Source of the DNA: Micromonospora sp. WMMD1102
Lineage (GTDB): Bacteria; Actinomycetota; Actinomycetes; Mycobacteriales; Micromonosporaceae
DNA length: 64,000 nt
Assembly: GCF_029626265.1 (NCBI RefSeq)
Contig: NZ_JARUBN010000001.1
Location: 7,567,001-7,631,000, forward strand
Reading direction: 5' to 3'
Positions 19,709-28,408 of the stretch are shown piece after piece (the first letter of the stretch is position 1; each line of letters starts with the position of its first letter). The notes under the pieces were generated by a model. That model did no database searches and was not told the DNA's origin. It saw nothing but the letters and a program-made list of their open reading frames with translations. The translations under genes and the position numbers were made by a program.

Positions 19709-20809
19709 ATGACGGATACACAGGCGAAGTCGGGGGCTGCGGGGACCTCGGCCAACCCGGTCGACGAGGAGTCCGCCGCCGGCGGAAACTCGGCGACCGG
19801 CCGCGCGGCCGTCGGCCGCGCGATGGTCAGCGCCGACACGCCGTCGCCCAAGTTCACCCGGGCGCCGGGCATGCCGCCGCCACCCGACCAGCTGCCCGAG
19901 GAGTCGACCACCCCGTCGGCCGGTGCTGGCGAGGACGGGAAACCGGCGGCCGCCACGACGGAAGCCGCGACTGCCGCGACGTCTCCGGCGGCCACCGTTG
20001 CGGCTTCCCGGGGCAGTTCCGGGGTGAACCGGTCCGACCAGGCGGGCAGTGGTGACCCGAACGTGACGAGCCGGCTGGAGCAGCCCGGCTCGGCAAGCCG
20101 TACCGAGCGGATTCCGGGCCGGACCGAGCGGCCGGGTTCCCCGGGCACCACCTCCGGGGCCGAGGCGACCCAGCGGATCGGCGCCGCGTCGCAGAGCGCC
20201 TTCCGTCCGGGTGGGTCCGGCGGGAGCACCCCGACTACCCAGACAGCTGCCACCAGCCGGTTCGGCCTCGGCAGCCCGGCCGCGCGTACGGCGACCGGTA
20301 CCGGGCCTGGCGGTGTCGGTCCGGGGGCGGTCGGCGGTGTCGGCCAGGGGACGGCCGGCGGTGCCGGTGCGGTCGGTGCGGCCCGGGTGACCGAGGCGGT
20401 GCGCGCCGCGCGGAGTACCGTCAGCTCCGCCGCCTCGCGCGGACCCCGCCGGGCCCGGCTGAACCTGAAGCGGATCGACCCCTGGTCCGTGATGAAGTTC
20501 TCGTTCGCGGTCTCGCTGGTGCTGTTCATCGTGGTGATCGTCGCGACCTCCGTGCTCTACCTGGCGCTCGACGCGATGGGCGTCTTCGACAGCGTGAACG
20601 GCACGCTGACCGACATGATCAGCGCGAGTGGCGGGCAGACCGGCAGCACCTTCCAGATCACCGCCAAGGGCGTCATCCTCACCTCCGGCCTGATCGGGCT
20701 GGTGAACGTGGTGCTGTTCACCGCGCTCGCCACCCTGGGAGCGTTCATCTACAACGTCTGCGCCGACCTGGTCGGCGGTGTCGAGTTGACCCTCGCCGAG
20801 CGCGACTGA
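19709..20809 (+). CDS. DUF3566 membrane protein (Rv0007-like)
   Basis: A 366-residue protein with a roughly 250-residue Pro/Ala/Gly/Thr-rich N-terminal tail and a C-terminal DUF3566 domain. The domain begins RRARLNLKRIDPWSVMKFSF, then two membrane helices (VLFIVVIVATSVLYLAL and GLIGLVNVVLFTALATLGAF) and ends VCADLVGGVELTLAERD. ATG 19709 follows the gyrA stop almost directly; an overlapping TTG at 19706 is also possible. In Mycobacterium the homologous Rv0007 sits next to gyrA and is linked to the cell envelope and division, so a similar role is plausible but unproven. Confidence 0.88.
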   Translation: MTDTQAKSGAAGTSANPVDEESAAGGNSATGRAAVGRAMVSADTPSPKFTRAPGMPPPPDQLPEESTTPSAGAGEDGKPAAATTEAATAATSPAATVAASRGSSGVNRSDQAGSGDPNVTSRLEQPGSASRTERIPGRTERPGSPGTTSGAEATQRIGAASQSAFRPGGSGGSTPTTQTAATSRFGLGSPAARTATGTGPGGVGPGAVGGVGQGTAGGAGAVGAARVTEAVRAARSTVSSAASRGPRRARLNLKRIDPWSVMKFSFAVSLVLFIVVIVATSVLYLALDAMGVFDSVNGTLTDMISASGGQTGSTFQITAKGVILTSGLIGLVNVVLFTALATLGAFIYNVCADLVGGVELTLAERD

Positions 20810-20832
20810 GTGACCCGACAGCATGCTTCGCC

Positions 20833-20869
20833 GACGCCGGGGCAGCCGCAAAGCGGTGGCCCCGGCGTC
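20833..20869 (+). terminator. Hairpin terminator after the gyrA-DUF3566 unit
   Basis: An 11-bp perfect outer stem (20833-20843 with 20859-20869) enclosing a small inner CCGC-AAA-GCGG hairpin, 23 nt after the DUF3566 stop. No T-tract, typical for this GC content. Confidence 0.75.
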
Positions 20870-20981
20870 CGCCGTTCCGGTACGGTCTGCGTCGTAGCTG
20901 GTACGCCGCCGCTGCGCCGGAACCGCCGCCCCCAAGTTGGGACCGGCGCGGGAGGTACGGTAACCTTGCTCGTCGCAACGG

Positions 20982-21055
20982 GGGGCTATAGCTCAGTCGG
21001 TTAGAGCGCAGAGCTGATAACTCTGAGGTCGATGGTTCGATTCCATCTAGCCCCA
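20982..21055 (+). tRNA. tRNA-Ile (GAT anticodon)
   Basis: A 74-nt cloverleaf: acceptor GGGGCTA pairs with TAGCCCC, the D-arm is AGCTCAGTCGGTTAGAGC, the anticodon loop is CTGATAA with GAT, and the T-arm includes GGTTCGATTCC. The 3' CCA is not encoded. It lies downstream of the gyrA unit, its usual actinobacterial location. Confidence 0.97.
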
Positions 21056-21097
21056 CTTCATACCGTCCGACGGCTCGTCGAGCGTGAGGATACGTCC

Positions 21098-21226
21098 ATG
21101 TTGAAGAAGATCCTGCTCGTCGTCGGCGTCGTCGGCGTCGCGGCCCTCGTCTACAAGAAGGTCAAGGACTCCAACGACGAGCGCGCCCTCTGGCACGAGG
21201 CCACCACCGCGCCCGACCTGCGCTAG
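21098..21226 (+). CDS. DLW-39 family small membrane protein
   Basis: A 42-residue protein, MLKKILLVVGVVGVAALVYKKV followed by a charged tail ending ALWHEATTAPDLR. One N-terminal membrane helix is evident. The size, the W-x-EAT tail and the place between tRNA-Ile and tRNA-Ala match the short DLW-39 family of actinobacteria, whose function is unknown. A longer frame upstream would overlap the tRNA and is rejected. Confidence 0.8.
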   Translation: MLKKILLVVGVVGVAALVYKKVKDSNDERALWHEATTAPDLR

Positions 21227-21272
21227 GACGTCTGACCGGATCACACCCCCCGTTGGCGGCTCCGTCCCGCTC

Positions 21273-21348
21273 GGGGCCGTAGCTCAACTGGCAGAGCACT
21301 GCCTTTGCAAGGCAGGGGTTAGGGGTTCGAGTCCCCTCGGCTCCACCA
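21273..21348 (+). tRNA. tRNA-Ala (TGC anticodon), CCA encoded
   Basis: A 73-nt cloverleaf plus encoded CCA (21346-21348). Acceptor GGGGCCG pairs with CGGCTCC (one G-T type pair), the anticodon loop is CTTTGCAAG with TGC, and the T-loop is GGTTCGAGTCC. Unlike the nearby tRNA-Ile gene, the CCA end is in the DNA. Confidence 0.97.
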
Positions 21349-21483
21349 TTCAACGCCGTGACGGGCGTGACGAGCGCGCGAGTTCGGCTACGTCGTGGCG
21401 GCGATCCACTTCCGGGTCGGAGCGGCGCCGGCCAGGTCTACCTGTCGTCTCGGACGGCGTTCGACGGCCGTGCGCGGTGCCGG

Positions 21484-23241
21484 TCAGTCACAGTGTTCGA
21501 ACGGACTGGTGTAGCTTGCCCCGTCGGCCGAACCGCCCCACTTGACGCAGTTTCCGGCGGCTTCGGCGCGTACCGGGCCGGCGTAGTACTCGTAGGCGCC
21601 GCTGTCGGTCTGCCGGCCGGCGCCCTGCACCTGGAGGTGTGCGGAGACCCGGGTCGGGGTGCCGACCGAGCTGACCTTGAGGGCGACCGTGCAGTTGGTG
21701 CCGTTGGCGGCGCTGTAGAGCAGGTAGACCCGGGCCAGCGGAATGCCACCGGGCCCGGCCACCGGTGCCTGGTCGATGACCTGGTAGCCGCTGCCACAGA
21801 CCTTCTCCGGCGCGTACGGGTTCTTGACGGCAGGCTCTTCCGGACGACTCGTGCCGGGCTGCGGGCCGGCAGTGGCTCCACCCGGGCCGGTCGGCGGTGA
21901 CTGCCCGTCCGACGACCAGTCGGCGCTGCCCGGGGTACTCCCGGACGGGTTCGGCCCGGCGTTCGCGGTCGCCCGGGCCGCTGGTCCGGTCGTCGTCGTA
22001 GCGACGCCGATCTCCGGGGCCGGACCGGTCGACGCGCCGGCCCGGTCCGCCGGATCCGCGGTCACCTGCTCCGGTCCGGGACGGACGATCAGCAGCGCGA
22101 CCACACCGACGACCGCGACGACGACCGCCGCCAACCCGGCGAGCGGGGCGGTACGTCGACGGCGCCCTCCGACGCTCGGACCGCCGACCACCCCGGATCC
22201 GGCGGAGAAGGGTGCGCCCGAGCCGGTGGCGAACGGTGCGCCCGAGCCAGCCGCGAACGGTGCGCCCGATCCGGCAGGGAGGGGCGGCGGCGCCCCGGCC
22301 GGGGTCGCTCCGGACGGGGCCGGCCCGGACAGCAGCGTTCCGGGCGGGTGCGGTCCGGACGACGACGGCGTCGGACGGCTGGCGGGCAGCCGCATGGTCG
22401 AGGACGACGCCAGGGTTTCTTCGGCGGCACGAATGGCGTCGGCGAACGCTGCCGCACTCAGGAAGCGATGACCCGGCTCCTTGGCCAGCGCCCGTTCGAC
22501 AAGCATCGCCACCGGGGCCGGCACGTCCGGCGGCAACGGCGGCGGCGCCTCCTGGAGGTGCTGGGTCACGATGTGCAGCGGGTTGCCGCCGGTGAACGGC
22601 GGGCGTCCGGTCAGGCAGCAGTACGCGACCGCGCCGAGTGCGTACACGTCGGTGGCCGCCGACACGGGACGGCCGGCGATCTGTTCCGGCGCCATGTAGT
22701 GCACCGAGCCGAGCATGATGTTGCTGGCGGTGATGCTCGTCACGTTCGCCGACCGGGCCACCCCGAAGTCGACGAGTACGACGGAGCCGTCCGGCTGGAC
22801 CAGCAGGTTGCTCGGCTTGACGTCCCGGTGCACGATGTTCGCCTGGTGCGCGACGTGCAGGGCGCGGGCAGCCTGGCTCAGCACCGAGAGGGTCTCGCTG
22901 ACGCCGAGCCGGCCCAGCTGCTTGACCCGCTTCGACAACGACATCCCGTCGATGAGTTCCATCACCAGGTAGTCGACCCGGCGACCGTCCAGTTCGGCGT
23001 CCTCGCCGTAGTCGAAGACGCTGACGATGCCGGGGTGCCGCAGCGCGGCCATCAGCCGGGCCTCGGTCCGGAACCGGGTGATGAACTCGAGGTCCGAGAC
23101 CAGCGCCGGCAGCAGCACCTTCACCGCGACGCGTCGCTTCAGGAGGGTGTCGGTGGCGGACCAGACGTCTCCCATGCCGCCGGTCGCGACCCGGTCGTCG
23201 AGCAGGTAGCGGTCGTTGAGCACGACTCCCGGAGACAACAT
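21484..23241 (-). CDS. Transmembrane Ser/Thr protein kinase (Pkn type)
   Basis: A 585-residue Hanks-type kinase. The N-terminal kinase domain shows the Gly loop VATGGMGDVW, Lys41 (VAVKVLLP), the catalytic loop VHRDVKPSNLLV, DFGVARS and APEQI. A Pro/Gly/Ala linker with repeats of AGSGAPF is followed by one membrane helix (LAGLAAVVVAVVGVVALLIV) and an extracellular domain of about 200 residues with paired Cys (VCGSGYQV, TNCTVAL, GNCVKWGG, EHCD). No PASTA repeats are present, so it is not a PknB orthologue. ATG 23241 gives MLSPGVVLNDRYLL; the open frame upstream is not kinase-like. Confidence 0.92.
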   Translation of the reverse strand: MLSPGVVLNDRYLLDDRVATGGMGDVWSATDTLLKRRVAVKVLLPALVSDLEFITRFRTEARLMAALRHPGIVSVFDYGEDAELDGRRVDYLVMELIDGMSLSKRVKQLGRLGVSETLSVLSQAARALHVAHQANIVHRDVKPSNLLVQPDGSVVLVDFGVARSANVTSITASNIMLGSVHYMAPEQIAGRPVSAATDVYALGAVAYCCLTGRPPFTGGNPLHIVTQHLQEAPPPLPPDVPAPVAMLVERALAKEPGHRFLSAAAFADAIRAAEETLASSSTMRLPASRPTPSSSGPHPPGTLLSGPAPSGATPAGAPPPLPAGSGAPFAAGSGAPFATGSGAPFSAGSGVVGGPSVGGRRRRTAPLAGLAAVVVAVVGVVALLIVRPGPEQVTADPADRAGASTGPAPEIGVATTTTGPAARATANAGPNPSGSTPGSADWSSDGQSPPTGPGGATAGPQPGTSRPEEPAVKNPYAPEKVCGSGYQVIDQAPVAGPGGIPLARVYLLYSAANGTNCTVALKVSSVGTPTRVSAHLQVQGAGRQTDSGAYEYYAGPVRAEAAGNCVKWGGSADGASYTSPFEHCD

Positions 23242-23329
23242 TCGATCACCGTACCGGTCGACACAGGGCCGGACGGTCGATGGCCTGCATCGGCCGGACA
23301 CTGGTCCGGCCTGCGCAGCCGTGCAGCGG

Positions 23330-24308
23330 TCAGAAGCCTTCCGGGACGTGCGGTACGTAGTGCTCGCCGAGCCGGCGCAACTCGTCCGCGCCGAGCGCCA
23401 GGTCCACCGCGGCGACCGCATCGCCGAGATGCTCGGGCTTTGTCGCACCGACGATCGGGGCGGTCACCGCCGGTTGGTGCAGCAGCCAGGCGAGCGCGAC
23501 CTGCGCCCTGGGGACGCCGAGTTCGCCGGCAACGTCGGCTACCGCGCCGACCACCCCGACGGTCGGCTTCCTCGGCCTGCCTGTAGAGGGTGCCGCCGAA
23601 CTCGTCCGTCTCGCTGCGCGCGGTGCCGACCGCCCAGTCCCGGGTCAGCCGGCCCCGGGCCAGCGGACTCCAGGGAAGTACTCCGACGCCCTGGTCGAGG
23701 CAGAACGGAAGCATCTCCCGCTCCTCCTCCCGCATTATCAGGTTGTACTGGTCCTGCATGGACACGAACCGGGTCCACCCGCCCAGGTCGGCGGTGTACT
23801 GCGCCTGCACGAACTGCCAGGTCCACATCGAGGAGGCCCCGAGATAGCGCACCTTGCCTGCACGTACGAGGTCGTGCAGCGCCTCCATCGTCTCCTCGAT
23901 CGGCACAGTCGGGTCGTACCGGTGGATCTGGTAGAGGTCGATGTAGTCGGTACCGAGTCGGCGCAGGCTCTCGTCGACCTGGGTCAGGATCGCCGCCCGG
24001 GACAGCCCGCCGCCCTTCGGCCCCGGCCCCATCCGGCCGTGCACCTTGGTCGCGATGACCACCTCGTCCCGCCGGGCGAACTCGCCGAGCAGCTTCCCGG
24101 TGATCTCCTCACTGCTGCCGAGGGAGTAGACGTTGGCGGTGTCGAACGTGGTGATGCCGGCCTCGATCGCCTGCCGGACGAACGGCCGCGCCTCGTCCAG
24201 GCCGACCGACCAGGAGTGGGTGCCGCGCTGCGGGTCGCCGAAGCTCATGCACCCGAGGACGATGCGCGACACTTCCAGTCCCGAGTTGCCCAGTCGTACG
24301 TACCGCAT
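23330..24308 (-). pseudogene. Aldo/keto reductase, frameshifted
   Basis: Homologue of NADPH-dependent aldo/keto reductases (about 325 residues, TIM barrel). The N-terminal part MRYVRLGNSGLEVSRIVLG through YRQAEEADR is in one frame, including the catalytic Asp/Tyr/Lys/His region (TFDTANVYS, ATKVHGR, YQIHRYDP). The C-terminal part (VVGAVADVAGELGVPRAQVA ... HYVPHVPEGF) is in another. One extra G in the GGGG run at 23554-23557 explains the shift; without it the protein is full length. It could be true decay or a sequencing error. It is the last gene of the cysteine hydrolase-GlxA-AKR operon. Confidence 0.8.
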
Positions 24309-24357
24309 CGGTACTCCTCGCCTCGCCTCGTCCGTCGTCGTGGTCGTCGTAGTCGGC

Positions 24358-25381
24358 TTAGCCGGCGAGCCGCGACCACTGGCTCCAGGCAACGTACCGG
24401 CGGCCGAGGAAGCCGGAGGTGACGCCGGGGCGGCCCGGCTGCGGAGCCGGCGGAGCATCCGGGCGTCGCCGAACCCGACCGCCCTGGCCGCGGCCTCCAC
24501 GGTGGCACCGTGCCCGATCAGGTGTTCGGCGCGTTCGACCCGCAGTAGCTGCTGGTAACGCAGCGGCGTCACCCCGACGGCCCGGACGAAGACCCGGGTG
24601 AGGGTGCGCTCGCTGACCCCGACGGCGGCGGCCAGGTCGGTCAGGGACAGCCGTTCGGTGAACCGGGTGTCGATGACGTCCTGCACCCGGTGCACCACGT
24701 CGCTGACGTGACCCCGGTGCCGCAACATCGCGCTGGCCTGCCGCTCGTCGCCGTTGCGCCGGGCGTAGACCACCATCTCCCGGGCCACCCGGGCGGCGAA
24801 GCCGGGCCCGTGCCGCGCGGCGAGCAGGTGCAGGGCCAGGTCGATGCCGCTGGCGATGCCGGCCGAGGTGACCACGCGGTCGTCCACGACGTACAGCACG
24901 TCCCGGACCACTGTGGCGCGCGGGTACCGGCGGGCCAGGTCGTCCTGGAGGTCGTGGTGGGTGGTGCACCGCCGGCCGTCCAGCAGACCGGCACCGGCCA
25001 GCGCGAACGCTCCGGCGCAGACGCTGGCGACCGTGCCGCCCCGGCGGTGGTGCCGGGCCAGCCGCTCCAACGTCGCGTCCGCGAAACCGGCGTACCGGCT
25101 CCGGCTCCGGTCCCGGCCGGCCGAACCCGGGATACCGGCCGGGCCGGGCGGACGGCCGGCCGCCAGCCGGGTACCACGATTAGGTCGTCGGGCCCCAGCT
25201 CGGGCCAGTCGGTCCGGGCCCGCAGCGGTACGCCCTGGGTGGTGCCGACCTCCTCCCGCTCGCCGACGTAGTGCAGGGCGTAGCCGCCGCCGAAGTCGGC
25301 GGCGGTGGAGAACGCCTGCGCCGGCCCGGCCAGGTCGAGCAGGTGCAGCCGGGCGGCGAGCAGGAAGACGACGTTCGTCAC
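24358..25381 (-). pseudogene. GlxA-family AraC-type regulator, frameshifted
   Basis: Transcription regulator with an N-terminal DJ-1/PfpI-like domain and C-terminal AraC HTH. The first part (GTG 25381, VTNVVFLLAARLHLLDLAGP ... DDLIVVPGWRP) and the rest (ATLERLARHHRRGGTVASVC ... LSLTDLAAAVGVSERTLTRV) are in different frames, with the break between about 25100 and 25190 in a GC-rich stretch. After ARAVGFGDARMLRRL the second frame has no stop and runs on into the aldo/keto reductase start; a stop at 24358 is reached in a third frame. The start overlaps the cysteine hydrolase stop (GTGA). Confidence 0.75.
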
Positions 25382-26067
25382 CCGACGGCCGGCTCCGGCA
25401 CGGCGGCCCGCTCGGGAGCCGCCGGCTCCGGCCGGGTACGTCCACCGTCCGCCCCCGCACCCTCGGCGGCCCGCTCCGCGCGCCCGGCGGTCAACTCGGC
25501 CACGGTACGGATGGTGGCGAACCGCCCGGCCAGCGCGTACTCGGTACGGGCGACGATTTCGTCGACGCCGAGCGTGCGCGGGTCGGCGAGGATCTCGGCC
25601 AGGGTACGGCCGGGCGGGGCGTCCGGGTGCTCGATCGGGTTCGTCGCCGTCGCGTCGGTCACGAACGTCACCTGGTAGCCGAGGTCACTCGCGAGCCGGG
25701 CGGTGGTCTCCACGCACTGCTCGGTGCGGATCCCGCAGACCGCCACCTCCAGCACGCCCGCCTGGGTCAGCAGTTGCTGGAGGTTGGTGGTGGTGAAGGC
25801 GTTGTGCGAGGTCTTGTGCAGCACCGGCTCGCCGGGCCCGGGTTCGAGCCCGTCCATCAACCGGACGAAGCCGAGAGCCGGGTCGAAGACGTTGCCGGTG
25901 CCGGGCTCGGTGTGCAGTACCCAGACCACGAGGTCACCTGCCGCCCGGAACGCTTCGGTCAGCCGGCGTACCCGTTCGGCGATCTCCGGGTTCGAGGTGA
26001 CCGACCAGATTTCCCGTTGCCGGAACGACTCCTGTACGTCGATGACGACGAGCGCGCGTGATGTCAT
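25378..26067 (-). CDS. Cysteine hydrolase, isochorismatase family
   Basis: A 229-residue isochorismatase-like amidohydrolase. The triad is visible: Asp in ALVVIDVQESF, Lys in VLHKTSHNAF and Cys in VAVCGIRTEQCVETTARLAS. The last about 30 residues are a Pro/Ala/Glu/Arg tail. It starts at ATG 26067 and overlaps the GlxA-like regulator start by 4 bp. Association of such hydrolases with GlxA regulators is common and suggests control of amide or nicotinamide-like substrate breakdown, but the substrate is unknown. Confidence 0.85.
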   Translation of the reverse strand: MTSRALVVIDVQESFRQREIWSVTSNPEIAERVRRLTEAFRAAGDLVVWVLHTEPGTGNVFDPALGFVRLMDGLEPGPGEPVLHKTSHNAFTTTNLQQLLTQAGVLEVAVCGIRTEQCVETTARLASDLGYQVTFVTDATATNPIEHPDAPPGRTLAEILADPRTLGVDEIVARTEYALAGRFATIRTVAELTAGRAERAAEGAGADGGRTRPEPAAPERAAVPEPAVG

Positions 26068-26228
26068 GCCACCGATCCTGTCCGGTCGAGAGCCGCGACG
26101 GCAGACACCATCATGCCCGGCTCCGGAACGATCCGGTCACCACGCCCGGCCGGCCCGGCCAGCGAGCCCCGAGCCCCGGCCCGTGGGTCGGCGGGCCGGG
26201 TGGGCGCGGTCGGCGTACCCCGGACAGC

Positions 26229-26270
26229 CGGCGGCCCCTCCCGGTCGGGTGCAACCGGAAGGGGCCGCCG
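26229..26270. terminator. Strong bidirectional hairpin terminator
   Basis: A 17-bp inverted repeat with one mismatch (26229-26245 with 26254-26270), 8-nt loop, 34 nt beyond the stop of the metalloprotease gene. It separates that gene from the cysteine hydrolase operon; 26068-26228 holds nothing else I can identify. Confidence 0.8.
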
Positions 26271-26303
26271 TGAACGGTCGACAGTGCTAGTGCTGGTGCG
26301 AGG

Positions 26304-28217
26304 TCACCGGGTGACGCCGAAGACGATCCGGCTGAGCGTGTCCTCGACACCGGTGAAGCCCTCGCCCGGGTTGAGGACGTCCTCGCCGAAGTCGACGTCG
26401 GTGTCGTCGGCGGTGCCGCCGACGCCGTCCGGCCCGACCGCGAACATGACCGGGAAGTTCCCGCCCTGGTCCATGATGTTCGGCTGGTCGTTGAACTGGT
26501 CGACGTGCCAGTCACCGAAGAAGTGTCCGGCCTCGTGCGCGGTCACGTTGCCCACCGCCCGGCCGACAAAGGCGATCTTGTCGCTGGCCGGCGTGATGTA
26601 CGTGTTGAGCGACGGGTCGTCACCGGCCGGCTCGCTCAGCACGTCCAGCAGCACCAGTGCGGAGTCCTCGGTGCCGAAGTTGCCCGGATCGATGTACTGG
26701 GCGATGCCGATGGTGGGCACGCCGGACTCCTCGATGCTGCCACCGATGATGACCCGGCTGACGTTCGCCTGCCCCCACGGGTCGGCGTGGTCCCGGCTGT
26801 TCAGGATCCGGATGTCGAAGCGCTGGTTGAGCCCGCTCTCGACCATGTCGTGCCGCAGGTTCTCCTCGACCTCGGCGATGATCCCGTCGATCACGGCGTC
26901 CTCGTCGGCGGCGGTCAGCCCCCAGCGCCCGAGCCAGGCACGCATCGGGCTGAGGGTGCGCACACCCGGGCCGCCGAAGATGGCGGTGTTGATCCGGGCG
27001 CCGTCGAAGTCGAGGAAGAGCGTCTGCCGGGGCTTCTGCGCCGACCGGTACGCCTCGACCGTGATGTCGTACATGCCGTCGCCGAGGGTGACGCCGACGT
27101 AGTGCCAGCCGGCCTTGTCGGCCACGTGCTCGGTGACCGCGTTGCCGCCGCCCGGGAGCGGGCTGTTCGGCGGGTAGATGCCGGAGGCGTCCTGGTCGGA
27201 GCCGTGCACCTCGCGACCGTCCGAGTCGTAGACGGTGATCTTCGCTGCCGAGCCCGCCACCGAGGCGCCGAGTACGTCACCCGGCCGCAGCCGTACGGCG
27301 AAGAAGTCGGTGTCCTGCTCGGCGGTTGCCAGGGTGACCTGGTACGGCCCCTCGCTGGCGGCACCCGCACCGCTGCCCGAGTCGAACGGGTCCTCCGGGA
27401 TGGACGGGAAGCCGACCACCGCCACGTAGTAGTCGCCGTCGGCGGCGAACTGGTGGATCAGCAGGCTGTCCAGGCCCTCCGGGCTGTCGTCGTTGAGGTC
27501 GATCAGCTCGCCCTCGGCGTCGTAGAGCAGTACGACGGAGTCCAGCTCGTCGGTCGGGGTGTCGATGTCGACCCGCAGCGTCCGGCCGGCGGTGCCGGTG
27601 ACCTGGTAGAAGTCGAAGTCACCGCTGCCGCTGCCGGCACTGCCGTGCGGCCCGTCCCCGACCGTACCGCTGGTGCTGACCGCCTGCTCGGTGGCCCCGA
27701 CCCCGGTGTCCCGGGCCAGCGGGATGGCGCCGTCGTCCTCGGTGTTCGGCGCGATCGCCGTGGCCTCCACCCGCTCCGGTGACAGCGAGCCGAGGATCCG
27801 CAGCCGCGGAGTGTCCTTGCCGCCCGTGCCGAATCCGGTGATCCGTTGCGCGTTGGCCGGCGTGTCGTTGCCACCCCTGATGCCGGCCGGTTCCTCCTCG
27901 TCGGCCAGCACCGGCGCGGCGGCCACCGACCGCTGTTGCGCCCGCAGCTGCGCCCGCTGGTCGCCCTGCTTGGCCAACCAGTTCTTCCAACCGACGTAGT
28001 CCGCCTTGGCCGGATCCGGCAGCAGTGCCAGGAACGGGTTCGGCCCGGCCGGCTGTTTCGCGGCGTTCGGCTTGACCTGCACGAGGCCGGTCGGCCGGGC
28101 AGCGGTGGCGCCGCTGCCGGCGCCGTCGTCGAAACCCGGCCGGGCCTGTGCCCCGGCCGGTGTCAGAACTGCGGCCACCAGTGTTCCGGCGGCCAGAATG
28201 GCGATAGGTCGACGCAT
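26304..28217 (-). CDS. Secreted metzincin-like zinc metalloprotease with PPC-type domains
   Basis: A 637-residue exported protease. The signal peptide MRRPIAILAAGTLVAAVLTP ends in AGAQA near residue 25. Two beta-rich PPC-like modules lie around residues 200-290 (FDFYQVTGTAGRTLRVDIDT ... GDYYVAVVGF) and 300-390. The catalytic domain has the full zinc motif H561-EAGH-FFGDWH571 (HExxHxxGxxH) and a following Met-turn NIMDQGGNF. These features place it near the metzincin clan; I cannot name the family. A hairpin terminator follows, and the gene is divergent from a SigE-family sigma factor. Confidence 0.88.
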   Translation of the reverse strand: MRRPIAILAAGTLVAAVLTPAGAQARPGFDDGAGSGATAARPTGLVQVKPNAAKQPAGPNPFLALLPDPAKADYVGWKNWLAKQGDQRAQLRAQQRSVAAAPVLADEEEPAGIRGGNDTPANAQRITGFGTGGKDTPRLRILGSLSPERVEATAIAPNTEDDGAIPLARDTGVGATEQAVSTSGTVGDGPHGSAGSGSGDFDFYQVTGTAGRTLRVDIDTPTDELDSVVLLYDAEGELIDLNDDSPEGLDSLLIHQFAADGDYYVAVVGFPSIPEDPFDSGSGAGAASEGPYQVTLATAEQDTDFFAVRLRPGDVLGASVAGSAAKITVYDSDGREVHGSDQDASGIYPPNSPLPGGGNAVTEHVADKAGWHYVGVTLGDGMYDITVEAYRSAQKPRQTLFLDFDGARINTAIFGGPGVRTLSPMRAWLGRWGLTAADEDAVIDGIIAEVEENLRHDMVESGLNQRFDIRILNSRDHADPWGQANVSRVIIGGSIEESGVPTIGIAQYIDPGNFGTEDSALVLLDVLSEPAGDDPSLNTYITPASDKIAFVGRAVGNVTAHEAGHFFGDWHVDQFNDQPNIMDQGGNFPVMFAVGPDGVGGTADDTDVDFGEDVLNPGEGFTGVEDTLSRIVFGVTR

Positions 28218-28306
28218 ACGTCCCCCTCCGTCGTGCCATCACTCGGTGGCCCCCGCCACCGATGGCTAACGTGACGCTACTTATCGCGAAGGGAAATTAA
28301 TAGAAG

Positions 28307-28332
28307 TAGTGAGATATTTACCTGTCTCACTA
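28307..28332. promoter_or_regulatory. AT-rich 8-bp inverted repeat in divergent promoter region
   Basis: TAGTGAGA (28307-28314) and TCTCACTA (28325-28332) form a perfect inverted repeat with a 10-nt AT-rich spacer, inside the most AT-rich part of the 190-bp region between the protease and sigma-factor genes. It could be an operator shared by both divergent genes or a promoter element. Confidence 0.5.
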
Positions 28333-28408
28333 TGTACCTCCCCGCCGGTGGTTCCAACCGGTCGACGCGCCCCGGCGTGTAACCGGCAGAGCGAGTACGG
28401 GAGGAATC

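Noticed and set aside
25100..25190. Programmed ribosomal frameshift in the GlxA-like gene
   Set aside because: No slippery heptamer or downstream pseudoknot is evident, and the neighbouring gene also carries an indel, so decay or sequencing error is more likely.
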